From AP-15 sp036404275 (lineage in GTDB: Bacteria; Pseudomonadota; Alphaproteobacteria; ATCC43930; CGMCC-115725): DNA of 11,437 nucleotides. Location: the NCBI GenBank assembly GCA_036404275.1, contig DASXAM010000033.1, positions 1-11,437 on the forward strand. Reading direction: 5' to 3'. The first letter of the stretch is position 1. Each line of letters opens with the position of its first letter. Of the stretch, positions 1-7,205 are shown one piece after another. The position numbers were made by a program, and so were the translations under genes. The notes under the pieces are model-generated. The model did not search any database, was not told the origin of the DNA, and was given only the letters and a program-made list of their open reading frames with translations.

Positions 1-1020
1 CGCTGGAACCAGACGCCGACGCGCCATGCCTGGGCGGTCGAGCGCTTGCTCGACGCCGGCGCCACATTGATCGGCAAGACCATCACCGACGAGGTATCGC
101 TCGGCATCTTTGGCGAGAATGCCTTCTACGGCACGCCGACCAACCCCCGCGCGCCCGACCGGGTGCCGGGCGGCTCCTCGGCGGGCTCGGCCGCAGCGGT
201 CGCCGCCGGGCTCTGCGACACAGCGCTCGGCACCGACACCGGCGGCTCGGTGCGGGTGCCGGCGAGCTTTTGCGGCCTTTACGGGATCCGTCCGACACAT
301 GGCCGGATCGATGTAACCGGCATGATGCCGCAAGCGCCGACATCGGACACCATCGGCTGGTTCGCCCGCGACGCCGCTACCTTCGCCCAAGTGTCGGCAG
401 TCATGCTCGGTGAGACGATCCCGTCCGCCTTGCCAAACCGGCTGATCATCGCCGCCGATGGGTTCGCCTTTGCCGATCCGGAAGTCGGCGCGGCGTTGCA
501 GCCGGCCGTCGAGCGGCTATGCCGGCTGATCGCCGACAACCGGGAAGAGATCATGGCGCCGGCCGGTCTTACGCAGTGGCTGCGAGCGCAGCGGGTCTTG
601 CAGCCGTCGGAAGCCTGGCTGACCTTCAAAGACTGGATCGAGCGCGACAACCCGCGCTTTGCCTACAGCGTCGCGCGCAACCTCTTTACCGGCTCGCTGA
701 TCCAGGAGAGCGAGCGGCAATGGGCCAATCTGGTGCGCTATGAAGCCCGCGGCCGGATGCGCCAGCTATTGCCGCACGGCACCATCCTCTGCCTGCCGAC
801 GACGCCGTTCCCGGCGCCGAAACGCGGCCAGCCTTTGTCGGCGAGCAGCACCGCGCGTGAGCGGACGCTGTGTCTCTGCGCCCATGGCGGGCTGACCGGC
901 GTGCCGCAAATCAGCATTCCCGGCGCGTTAGTTAACAATGCGCCGGTCGGTCTCTCGATTGTCGGCGGCCGCGGCGCTGACGCGAGCCTCGTCGCAGTGG
1001 CTCAGGCGCTCGCTGCATAA
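1..1020 (+). CDS. Amidase-signature family hydrolase, 5' end missing
   Basis: This enzyme hydrolyses a carboxamide to an acid plus ammonia or amine; the substrate cannot be told from the sequence. The frame is open from base 1, so the apparent TTG start at 46 is internal and the true start lies outside the window; 339 residues are visible. The Ser-cisSer-Lys triad is complete. Counting from base 1, Lys26 sits in IGKT, the cis-Ser is Ser59 in the GGSSAGSAAA signature, and the nucleophile is Ser83 in TDTGGSVR. The 24-residue spacing of the two serines equals that of FAAH (S217/S241). The stretch ENAFYGTPTNP...DRVPGGSS recalls plant AMI1-type (indole-3-acetamide) amidases, but AMI1-like activity is only a guess. 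The C-terminus (GVPQISIP, PVGLSIVGG) is normal and ends in TAA. The next gene lies 97 bp downstream with its own candidate promoter, so co-transcription is not required. Confidence 0.9.
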   Translation, partial: RWNQTPTRHAWAVERLLDAGATLIGKTITDEVSLGIFGENAFYGTPTNPRAPDRVPGGSSAGSAAAVAAGLCDTALGTDTGGSVRVPASFCGLYGIRPTHGRIDVTGMMPQAPTSDTIGWFARDAATFAQVSAVMLGETIPSALPNRLIIAADGFAFADPEVGAALQPAVERLCRLIADNREEIMAPAGLTQWLRAQRVLQPSEAWLTFKDWIERDNPRFAYSVARNLFTGSLIQESERQWANLVRYEARGRMRQLLPHGTILCLPTTPFPAPKRGQPLSASSTARERTLCLCAHGGLTGVPQISIPGALVNNAPVGLSIVGGRGADASLVAVAQALAA

Positions 1021-1057
1021 GCCGCTTTTCGGTCACGCCAACGTGATCCAGTCGGGA

Positions 1058-1086
1058 TTGACCGGCGCCTTCACTGATTGAATTAT
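1058..1086 (+). promoter_or_regulatory. Candidate sigma-70 promoter of the CHRD/PEP-CTERM gene
   Basis: TTGACC (1058-1063, 5 of 6 to the -35 consensus) is followed after exactly 17 bp by AATTAT (1081-1086, 4 of 6 to the -10 consensus). The segment is locally AT-rich in otherwise GC-rich DNA. A start near 1093 would leave a leader of about 25 nt that carries the ribosome binding site. This is a pattern match only. Confidence 0.4.
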
Positions 1087-1117
1087 GGTTAAGATATTGC
1101 AGTGAAGGGAGGTCACG

Positions 1118-1738
1118 ATGAAGTGGCGCCAATCGGCCCTGCCGATCGTCATGCTGTCCCTCCTCAGCGCTGTGCTCGCCTTTTTGCTGTCAGCCCCGGA
1201 CGGCCATGCCACGCCGGTAACATTCGTCGCCAATCTTGTCGGTTCGCTCGAAGTGCCGCCGACAGGCTCGCCCGCGACCGGCCACGCGACCGTCACAATC
1301 GACGCGGCGGCCAACACGATGCAGGTCGATCTGTCGTTCGACGGGTTGGAGGCGCCGACCACCGCCTCGCACGTCCATTGCTGTCTCGCCCTCCCGTTCG
1401 AAACCGGGGTCAACGTCGGGGTCGCGACCACCGTCCCGTTCTTTCCCGGCTTCCCGATCGGTGTGACTTCCGGGAGCTATACGCACAACTTCGATCTGCT
1501 TGATGCCGCGAGCTACAACCCTGCTTTCATCACTATGCAGGGCGGCACGGTTGCCGATGCCGAGGCGGCACTGATCGCCGGGATCGAGGCTGGCAAGTCC
1601 TATCTGAACATCCATACTCAGGAATTTCCGAGCGGCGAGATCCGCGGGTTTCTCATCGCTTCCCCCGAGCCCGCGAGTCTCGTCGTTCTCGCCTCGGCGC
1701 TGCTCGGCTTCGGCTTCTTGCGCCGCCGCCGCTCATGA
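1118..1738 (+). CDS. Secreted CHRD-domain protein with PEP-CTERM sorting signal
   Basis: This 206-residue exported protein has unknown biochemical function. The start is well supported: AAGGGAGGT at 1105-1113 precedes the ATG by 4 nt. A signal peptide spans about residues 1-31, with a hydrophobic core around IVMLSLLSAVLAFLLS and probable cleavage after GHA. A CHRD domain (named from chordin) covers about residues 34-181; visible hallmarks are LEVPP, ATGHATVTID, TASHVHCC, AEAALIAGIEAG, YLNIHT and GEIRGFL. The tail is a PEP-CTERM signal: PEP at 183-185, a hydrophobic helix, then RRRRS. In known systems such tails are processed by an exosortase (EpsH family) in bacteria that make exopolysaccharide. 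No exosortase is in the window, so one is expected elsewhere in the genome. The CysCys pair at 88-89 is typical of bacterial CHRD proteins. A role at the cell surface or matrix is inference. Confidence 0.9.
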   Translation: MKWRQSALPIVMLSLLSAVLAFLLSAPDGHATPVTFVANLVGSLEVPPTGSPATGHATVTIDAAANTMQVDLSFDGLEAPTTASHVHCCLALPFETGVNVGVATTVPFFPGFPIGVTSGSYTHNFDLLDAASYNPAFITMQGGTVADAEAALIAGIEAGKSYLNIHTQEFPSGEIRGFLIASPEPASLVVLASALLGFGFLRRRRS

Positions 1739-1855
1739 CGTCGGCCAAGAGTTCGGGAGTCATCAAACGATCCGTGTGACACGGCGCGGGTAAACGCTTG
1801 GCGCTGCAGCTTCGCTAGACTGGCGAAAACTGGTGCTTATTGCCGGCCCGGGTCC

Positions 1856-1874
1856 CGCCTTCGCCGGGAAGGCG
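1856..1874. repeat. Inverted repeat in convergent intergenic gap
   Basis: CGCCTT (1856-1861) and AAGGCG (1869-1874) form a perfect 6-bp stem around a 7-nt loop, inside the 180-bp gap between two convergent genes. The surrounding GGGTCCCGCCTTCGCC resembles the intergenic palindromic repeats of alphaproteobacterial genomes. No T run follows on either strand, so it is not a good intrinsic terminator, although it could help end transcription from both sides. The gap also holds a 13-nt odd palindrome at 1772-1784; I see no gene in it. Confidence 0.3.
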
Positions 1875-1918
1875 ATAAGGGCAGAAGCGGCCGTTTCAGA
1901 CCGAATCTGACTTCGGCA

Positions 1919-3940
1919 TCAGGGCCACGGGGCAATATCCAGAAACGTACTTTGGTAGGTGGCGCCGTCGCCGAGATCGGTAAAGCGGTCAGTGCACAGC
2001 ATGTTGACGGTGCCGGACGCATCGTCGGAGTCGGGACGCTGGCCGGGAACGAGCACGACACCGGGCTGGACCTCGTCGGCTACCCTGAGGACGAGGCCGA
2101 CTGATGCGTTGTCGTTGAACAGGCGCACGCGCTGGCCGTCCCCGAGGCCGCGGACGCGCGCCTCTTCGGGATGCAGCACGCAATAGGGCGCGCCTTCGCG
2201 CCGGCGCAAGAATTCGACGCCGGAAAATGCCGTGTGGCTCTGGAAATAGCCGGGAGCGGTCAACAGCCGCAATGGCCAGCGGCTCCGCTGGCGCTCCTCC
2301 TCCGGGTCGGGCCGCCAATCGGGCATTGGCGGCAGTCCCTCTTTCGCCATTTGTGCAGAATAGAATTCGAGCTTGCCGGAAGGGGTGCGGAACATCTGTC
2401 CGCCTTGCGGTCCGATATGGATGGGGCCCGCCTCGCGCAGGCCGGCGGCATCCACGGCTGCGGCGGCCCCTTGCGCGCCGTGCAGCATCGCGGTGGCGAT
2501 CTCGCCAGGCGTCATGCGGAACACCGGGTCGGTTAGCCCCATGCGCTGCGCCAAGGCTTGCGCCAAGCGGAAGTTCGGCCAGGCCTCGCCCTGCGGGGCC
2601 ACCGCGCGCGGCGCGTATTGCAAGTAATAGGCGCCGTAGGCGCGGTAGAGGTCTTCGGTTTCGAGATAGGTCGCGGCCGGCAGCACTATGTCGGCATAGC
2701 GCGCAGTCACCGACAAAAACGGGTCGTGGACGACGGTGAACAGATCCTCGCGGGTGAGGCCGCGCCGCACCTTGCCGGCGTCGGGACAGGTCACCGCCGG
2801 ATTGTTCGCGGCGATGAACAAAGCACGGATCGGCGGGTCGGCCAATTCGAGCAACGCCTCACCGAGGCGCAGATGATTGACCATGCGCGTCTCGGCTGGC
2901 CCCGATGGCTTGCGCACAACATCGTAATCGAGCGCGCAGGATGCGGCGGTCATCAACAGCGCCCCGCCACCCTCTCTGCCATAGGCGCCGGTCACCCCCG
3001 GCAGCAATGCCACCGCGCGCAACGCCTCGCCGCCGCGCGCGAGCCGCGTCATCCCCTCGCCCAACCGGATAAAGGACGCCTTGGCGGCGCCGTAGAGAGC
3101 CGCGAGACGCTCGATATCGGCGATCGCGAGCCCGGTGGCCGCGGCGACACGTTCCGGCGGAAAGCGCGGCAGGATTTCGGCTTCGAGCCGGTCGAAGCCG
3201 AGTGTGTGACGCGCGAGATAAGCGCGGTCGCACAGCCCTTCACGCGCCAATATGTGCATGACGCCCAAGGCCAATGCCGCATCGGTGCCGATGCGGATCG
3301 GCAAATGCCAGTCTGCCTGTCGAGCGGTGCGGCTTTTGCGCGGGTCGATAACGACGAGCTCGATGCCGCGGCGACGCACCCCTTCGACCTTCGCCCAAAA
3401 ATGGACGTTGGTGGCGACGAGATCGGCGCCCCAGGCAATGACCAAGTCCGAATGCGCGACCGATTCCGGGTCGGCGCCGCCGATCGGCCCAACGGTCATA
3501 TCCCAGGCGGTCTCGCAGCAGGTGTCGCACACTGTTCCGGCACGCAGCCGGCTCGCGCCGAGCGCATGAAAGAGGCCGTTGACGAGGCCGCGGTTGATCT
3601 GACCCTGATGCGCGCTATAGGCGTAGCCGAGGATCGCCAGCGGGCCGGATTCGGCGATGATCGCCTGCCAGCGCGCGACAATCTCGTCGAGGGCTTCGTC
3701 CCAGCCGATCGGCGCAAACTGCGCGGCGCCTTTCGGCCCGACCCGGCGCAGCGGGGTTTGGACGCGCTCGGGCGAATGGACCAAGTCGGCGTCGCGGTTG
3801 ACCTTGGCGCAGGCAAAGCCGGCGGTGAAGGGCTGGTCCGGATCGCCGTCGATCCGTACGACCCGCCCGTTCTCGACCCGCGCCAACAGCGAGCACATGT
3901 CGGGACAATCATGCGCGCACACCACCCGCACCGTTTCCAA
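1919..3940 (-). CDS. Molybdopterin-dependent [4Fe-4S] oxidoreductase (DMSO reductase superfamily)
   Basis: This 673-residue protein is a catalytic subunit of the Mo/W-bisPGD family (COG0243); substrate and redox partner are unknown. The N-terminus carries the [4Fe-4S] motif C8-x3-C12-x3-C16-x27-C44. The molybdopterin domain follows (HQGQINRG, VIAWGADLVATN, VIDPRKSRTA, FIAANNP), and the C-terminal dinucleotide-binding domain covers about residues 555-673 (GYFQSHTAF, GDGQRVRLFND, QRPDSDDASGTVNML). A cysteine-rich stretch, GTVCDTCCETAW (C138, C141, C142), lies near where this superfamily places its metal ligand. There is no Tat signal, so it should be cytoplasmic. The start is TTG at 3940: GGGAG (3949-3953) lies 8 nt upstream on this strand, and the first cluster Cys at codon 8 limits how far downstream the start can be. 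GTG at codon 4 is the alternative. No Fe-S or membrane subunit gene adjoins, so it may act with a distant electron carrier. It is divergent from the amidohydrolase operon. Confidence 0.93.
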   Translation of the reverse strand: METVRVVCAHDCPDMCSLLARVENGRVVRIDGDPDQPFTAGFACAKVNRDADLVHSPERVQTPLRRVGPKGAAQFAPIGWDEALDEIVARWQAIIAESGPLAILGYAYSAHQGQINRGLVNGLFHALGASRLRAGTVCDTCCETAWDMTVGPIGGADPESVAHSDLVIAWGADLVATNVHFWAKVEGVRRRGIELVVIDPRKSRTARQADWHLPIRIGTDAALALGVMHILAREGLCDRAYLARHTLGFDRLEAEILPRFPPERVAAATGLAIADIERLAALYGAAKASFIRLGEGMTRLARGGEALRAVALLPGVTGAYGREGGGALLMTAASCALDYDVVRKPSGPAETRMVNHLRLGEALLELADPPIRALFIAANNPAVTCPDAGKVRRGLTREDLFTVVHDPFLSVTARYADIVLPAATYLETEDLYRAYGAYYLQYAPRAVAPQGEAWPNFRLAQALAQRMGLTDPVFRMTPGEIATAMLHGAQGAAAAVDAAGLREAGPIHIGPQGGQMFRTPSGKLEFYSAQMAKEGLPPMPDWRPDPEEERQRSRWPLRLLTAPGYFQSHTAFSGVEFLRRREGAPYCVLHPEEARVRGLGDGQRVRLFNDNASVGLVLRVADEVQPGVVLVPGQRPDSDDASGTVNMLCTDRFTDLGDGATYQSTFLDIAPWP

Positions 3941-3966
3941 ATCACGATCTCCCGCCGGGAGAAAGG

Positions 3967-3995
3967 ATTTTAAGTCGTTTGGCGCGAAACGGAAA
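3967..3995 (-). promoter_or_regulatory. Candidate promoter of the molybdopterin oxidoreductase gene
   Basis: Read on the minus strand, TAAAAT (3967-3972) matches 5 of 6 bases of a -10 box. The hexamer 17 bp upstream, TTTCCG (3990-3995), is a poor -35 (3 of 6). Transcription would start around 3960, leaving a leader of about 20 nt with the ribosome binding site at 3949-3953. The weak -35 together with an overlapping inverted repeat would suit activator or repressor control, but this is pattern-based only. Confidence 0.33.
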
Positions 3996-4001
3996 CGCGC
4001 C
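3981..4001. promoter_or_regulatory. Inverted repeat, possible operator in the divergent spacer
   Basis: GGCGCG (3981-3986) and CGCGCC (3996-4001) are perfect 6-bp inverted arms separated by 9 nt (AAACGGAAA). A centre-to-centre distance of 15 bp is near one and a half helical turns. The repeat overlaps the putative -35 and spacer of the minus-strand promoter and lies upstream of the plus-strand amidohydrolase. A dimeric regulator site is possible; a chance GC-rich palindrome is the alternative. Confidence 0.25.
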
Positions 4002-4089
4002 TGGACGGGGCGCCGACGGCTCCTCTATCGTTGCGGGCAGACAGAGTGTCGTGAAGAAATCGCGTCGGGTTCTACGGGAGGAGGGCAAG

Positions 4090-5202
4090 ATGGCGGAATA
4101 CAAGCTGATCTCGGCCGATTCGCATGTCAGCGAGCCGCCCGATCTATGGGCCTCACGGGTGGACCGGCAATATCGCGACCGCGCGCCGCGGCTGGTCATC
4201 GACCCGCCCGGCCGCGAAGGCGCCTATTTTCTTTACGAGGGCTATGCACCGCATCCGATCGGCATCGGGCTCGCCGCCGGCAAGAGCCCGGAAGAACTGG
4301 CGCAGTTTCTGACCCGCGCCACCTATGCCGATGCCCGGCCCGGCGGCTGGGACCCGGCCGAGCGGCAAAAGGACAACGCGCTCGACGGCGTCGAGGCCGA
4401 TGTCCTCTACACCACCTTGGGCTTTCGCATCTTCTGGCTCAAGGACGCCGGGCTTCAGGCCGAATGCTTCCGCGTCTACAACGACTGGCTCGCCGAATAT
4501 GTGAGCTATGACAAACGGCGCATGGCCGGGCTCCCGATGATATCGCTCTACGATCCCAAGGCGGGTGCCAGCGAGCTCGAGCGCTGCGCCAAGATGGGCC
4601 TCAAGGGGGCGATGGTCTGGTGCTCACCGCCCGAAGACAAGCCTTACAGCTCGGACATCTACGACCCGTTTTGGGCGGCAGCCGAGGCGCTGAAGATGCC
4701 CGTCAGCCTGCACGCGATCACCGGCATGGGCATGGAAAGCCAGTGGAATTGGGGCGAGCGCTATATGCGCACCACGGTGTTGTCGCACGAGGTCGAGCGC
4801 TCGTTTAGCGTCCTGATCTTCTCCGGCGTGCTCGATCGCTTTCCGCAATTGCAGATCGTCTCGGCGGAGAACAATTGCGGCTGGCTCCCTTATTATTTGC
4901 AGCGCATGGACCGGTTGTTCGAGCGCTCACGCATCGCCTCCGGGTTCAAGCTGAAGCTGAAGCCGAGCGAATATTTCCGTCGCCAGATGTGGTGCACCTA
5001 TATCGACGACTATGTCGGGGTCGCCAACCGCAACTTTATCGGCGTCGACCGGATGATGTGGTCGTCCGACTATCCGCATCAGGCCTCGTCCTGGCCGCAT
5101 TCGCAGGAGGTGGTGGCGCGCGACTTCAAGGACGCCAGCGCCGAGGATCGTTTCAAGATCACCCGCGGCAACGCTGCCCGGCTCTACGGCTTTGACGCAT
5201 AG
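4090..5202 (+). CDS. Metal-dependent amidohydrolase, COG2159/Amidohydro_2 family
   Basis: This 370-residue TIM-barrel hydrolase or decarboxylase is related to aminocarboxymuconate-semialdehyde decarboxylase; the true substrate is unknown. The frame is open from 3979, but I place the start at ATG 4090 because GGGAGGAGGG (4076-4085) precedes it by 4 nt and the product then begins MAEYKLISADSH, as usual for the family. Expected metal ligands are visible: D10-x-H12 in SADSHV (an Asp variant of the HxH motif, common in this family), H208 in SLHAITG, and D327 in SSDYPH. The stretch FPQLQIVSAENNCGWLPYY and the C-terminal ITRGNAARLYGFD are also typical. No signal peptide is seen, so it should be cytoplasmic. 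A deacylase gene follows after 47 bp in the same direction, which suggests an operon and a shared catabolic role; that is inference. Confidence 0.9.
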   Translation: MAEYKLISADSHVSEPPDLWASRVDRQYRDRAPRLVIDPPGREGAYFLYEGYAPHPIGIGLAAGKSPEELAQFLTRATYADARPGGWDPAERQKDNALDGVEADVLYTTLGFRIFWLKDAGLQAECFRVYNDWLAEYVSYDKRRMAGLPMISLYDPKAGASELERCAKMGLKGAMVWCSPPEDKPYSSDIYDPFWAAAEALKMPVSLHAITGMGMESQWNWGERYMRTTVLSHEVERSFSVLIFSGVLDRFPQLQIVSAENNCGWLPYYLQRMDRLFERSRIASGFKLKLKPSEYFRRQMWCTYIDDYVGVANRNFIGVDRMMWSSDYPHQASSWPHSQEVVARDFKDASAEDRFKITRGNAARLYGFDA

Positions 5203-5249
5203 GGACGGTCGGAGGCGACCGGCGACAGGTACTGTGGAGCGACGTGACC

Positions 5250-6701
5250 ATGACCGATTTCATTTTGCGCGGTGGTGAGGTGATCGATGGCAGCGGGCGG
5301 CCGCGGTTTCGCGCCGATGTCGCGATCGCGGGCGACCGCATTGCCGAAATCGGAGCCGTCGCCAAGACTGCCGGCGCGCGCGAGATCGACGTGTCGGGCA
5401 GAATCGTCGCCCCCGGCTTTATCGATGTGCACACCCATGACGACCGCGCGCTCTTCGCCACCCCAGAGATGGCGGCGAAGGCGAGCCAGGGGGTGACCAC
5501 CGTCGTCACCGGCAATTGCGGGGTCAGCCTCGCGCCGCTCGTGATCGACCACGCGCCGCCCCCGCCGCTCGACCTGATCGGCGACCGCGCCGATTACCGT
5601 TATCCCCGATTTGCCGATTATCTCGCGGCCCTCGACCGTGCGCCGCCGGCGATCAACGCGGCCTGCCTTGTCGGCCATTCGACCTTGCGCGTCGGCGCGA
5701 TGACGGCGCTCGACCGGCCGGCCGAGCCGCCGGAGCTCGACCGCATGCGCGAATTGTTGCAGGAGGCGCTCGACGCCGGCGCCGTCGGCTTGTCGAGCGG
5801 GCTAGCCTATGCCCCGGCCGAGCATGCGCCGCCGGCCGAGATCGAGGCTTTGGCGGCATTGCTGCGCCCAGCCGGCGCGCTCTACACGACGCATATGCGC
5901 AACGAAGGCGACGGGGTGCTCGACAGCCTCGACGAGAGCTTCGCCGTCGGCCGGAGCGCCGGGGTGCCGGTGGTGATCTCGCACCACAAGACGATCGGCC
6001 GCGCCAATTTCGGCCGCACCGCCGAAACTCTGCCGGCGATCGCCGCCGCGATCGGCGCGCAGGAGGCCGGGCTCGATTGCTACCCCTATATCGCCTCCTC
6101 GACCGTGCTGACCGCAGCGCAGGCCGGCCGCGCCTCGAAAGTGCTGGTCACCTGGTCGAAAAGCTCCCCCGAAATGGCCGGGCGCGAGCTCGACAGGATC
6201 GCCGCCGATTGGGGGGTCGCGATCGCCGACGCGGTGGTAAGGCTGCAGCCGGCCGGTGCGGTCTATTGGATGATGGACGAGCCCGACGTGCAGCGCGTCC
6301 TCAGCTTTCCGCATACGATGGTCGGCTCTGATGGCTTGCCGCACGACATCCATCCGCACCCACGGCTATGGGGGACATTCCCGCGCGTCCTCGGGCATTA
6401 CAGCCGCGAGCTGGGTCTCTTCGGCCTCGAGGAAGCGGTGCGCAAGATGACCGGGCTCAGCGCCGCCCGCTTTGGCCTTGCCGGGCGTGGGACGATCGCG
6501 GCCGGGGCCTATGCCGACGTCACCGTGTTCGATCCGGCGACGGTCATCGACCGCGCGACCTTCGAGAAGCCGATGGTCCCGGCGGCCGGCATCGAGCATG
6601 TCTTTGTCAACGGCCGCCCGGTCTGGTCCGACGGCAAGCCCACGGGCGACCGGCCGGGCCGCGCCCTGCGCCGCCACCAGATGCGCGCAGAATCGGCGTA
6701 G
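5250..6701 (+). CDS. N-acyl-D-amino-acid deacylase (D-aminoacylase family)
   Basis: This zinc hydrolase removes the acyl group from N-acyl-D-amino acids, releasing the D-amino acid and a carboxylate. The 483-residue product has the amidohydrolase fold: a small beta domain at both ends (VIDGSG, DVTVFDPATVID) around a TIM barrel. Metal and catalytic residues are H61 and H63 in DVHTHDD, C90 in GNCG, H215 in TTHMRNEGD, H245 in ISHHK and D361 in VGSDGLPHD. Their spacing matches the well-studied Alcaligenes D-aminoacylase (H67, H69, C96, H220, H250, D366) with an offset of 5-6. Neutral versus acidic D-amino acid preference cannot be told. ATG 5250 is preferred (MTDFILRGGEVIDG); GTG 5244, two codons upstream, is possible because GGAG at 5236-5239 is only 4 nt from it. 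It probably forms an operon with the preceding amidohydrolase. A D-residue N-acylated compound or cell-wall debris is a plausible substrate source. Confidence 0.93.
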   Translation: MTDFILRGGEVIDGSGRPRFRADVAIAGDRIAEIGAVAKTAGAREIDVSGRIVAPGFIDVHTHDDRALFATPEMAAKASQGVTTVVTGNCGVSLAPLVIDHAPPPPLDLIGDRADYRYPRFADYLAALDRAPPAINAACLVGHSTLRVGAMTALDRPAEPPELDRMRELLQEALDAGAVGLSSGLAYAPAEHAPPAEIEALAALLRPAGALYTTHMRNEGDGVLDSLDESFAVGRSAGVPVVISHHKTIGRANFGRTAETLPAIAAAIGAQEAGLDCYPYIASSTVLTAAQAGRASKVLVTWSKSSPEMAGRELDRIAADWGVAIADAVVRLQPAGAVYWMMDEPDVQRVLSFPHTMVGSDGLPHDIHPHPRLWGTFPRVLGHYSRELGLFGLEEAVRKMTGLSAARFGLAGRGTIAAGAYADVTVFDPATVIDRATFEKPMVPAAGIEHVFVNGRPVWSDGKPTGDRPGRALRRHQMRAESA

Positions 6702-6736
6702 AGATGCTCGGGGCTTTTCGGGACCGGTGCTATTCG

Positions 6737-6775
6737 ATACGGAACACGCATCGGAGCATGCTTTTCCGTATTTTA
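6737..6775 (+). terminator. Candidate intrinsic terminator after the deacylase gene
   Basis: ATACGGAA (6737-6744) pairs perfectly with TTCCGTAT (6764-6771). Inside, GCAT (6748-6751) pairs with ATGC (6758-6761) around a 6-nt loop, giving a two-part hairpin with a small internal loop. TTTTA follows at once (6771-6775). It lies 35 bp after the deacylase stop and 33 bp before the next start. The T run is short and the outer stem only half GC, so efficiency is uncertain. A symmetrical protein-binding site is the alternative reading. Confidence 0.42.
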
Positions 6776-6807
6776 CCCTGACTGCCCCGCTGTCCTCGGA
6801 AGGCTGT

Positions 6808-7161
6808 ATGAGCGAAACCACAACCACCGACGATCTCGACGAGGGTTGGTCCTTGACCAAGCTGCGGCCGCGCGACACCGGGCTGCCGATGGCGGTGTGG
6901 GTTACCGAAAACGACGGCTATCCGCACGATGTCCGGGTCAAGGTCAGCCTGATCCATGGCGGTGCCGGCTCATGGCGGCACGATGCAGTCTCGGTCGGTG
7001 TGCGTCCGCAACCGCACGAAATTATGCCCGGCAGCCTGTCGGCGGCCGATTTCGCGTCGGTCACCCGATGGATCGAATTGAATCGCCAAACCATCATCGA
7101 CCATTGGGACGGAGCGATTTCCGCTCTCGACCTGCGCCTCCACCTGCGTCGGCTGCCGTGA
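6808..7161 (+). CDS. Small conserved hypothetical protein
   Basis: This is a 117-residue cytoplasmic protein of unknown function. I recognise the general type (small proteins containing GLPMAVWV, DVRVKVS, VSVGVRP, and an end like WIELNRQTIIDHWDG) from many proteobacterial genomes, but I cannot attach a named domain. The start is supported by GGAAGG at 6798-6803, 4 nt before ATG 6808; the frame stays open upstream, but that part is a shadow inside the deacylase gene. No signal peptide, membrane segment or cysteine is visible, and the N-terminus is acidic and threonine-rich. The ordered alternation of charged and hydrophobic residues suggests a compact fold. A DUF2165 gene begins 44 bp later on the same strand, so the two may be co-transcribed; the hairpin at 6737-6775 lies upstream. 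Confidence 0.75.
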   Translation: MSETTTTDDLDEGWSLTKLRPRDTGLPMAVWVTENDGYPHDVRVKVSLIHGGAGSWRHDAVSVGVRPQPHEIMPGSLSAADFASVTRWIELNRQTIIDHWDGAISALDLRLHLRRLP

Positions 7162-7205
7162 CCGAAGTTTCAACCTGAGCCGCTATCAACGGGGGTCGGC
7201 AGTTC

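Noticed and set aside
1031..1048. Stem-loop after the amidase stop (GGTCACG with CGTGATC)
   Set aside because: The 7-bp stem includes a G-T pair and no T run follows, so it is not a convincing terminator.
1901..1916. CCGAA/TTCGG inverted repeat just after the oxidoreductase stop, as a terminator
   Set aside because: The stem is 5 bp and only a short mixed run (TCTGAAA) follows on the minus strand; too weak to call.
2558..3973. 471-codon open frame on the plus strand, antisense to the molybdopterin oxidoreductase
   Set aside because: The opposite frame encodes a complete family protein with cofactor motifs, while this product has no recognisable domain; long antisense frames are common in GC-rich genes.
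4002..4031. Possible plus-strand promoter for the amidohydrolase (TGGACG, 18 bp, TATCGT)
   Set aside because: Both hexamers match only 4 of 6 bases with an 18-bp spacer; chance matches of this quality are frequent.
5516..6331. 271-codon plus-strand frame inside the deacylase gene
   Set aside because: Its Arg- and Ala-rich product is a frame-shifted shadow of the deacylase, whose catalytic residues are all in the other frame.
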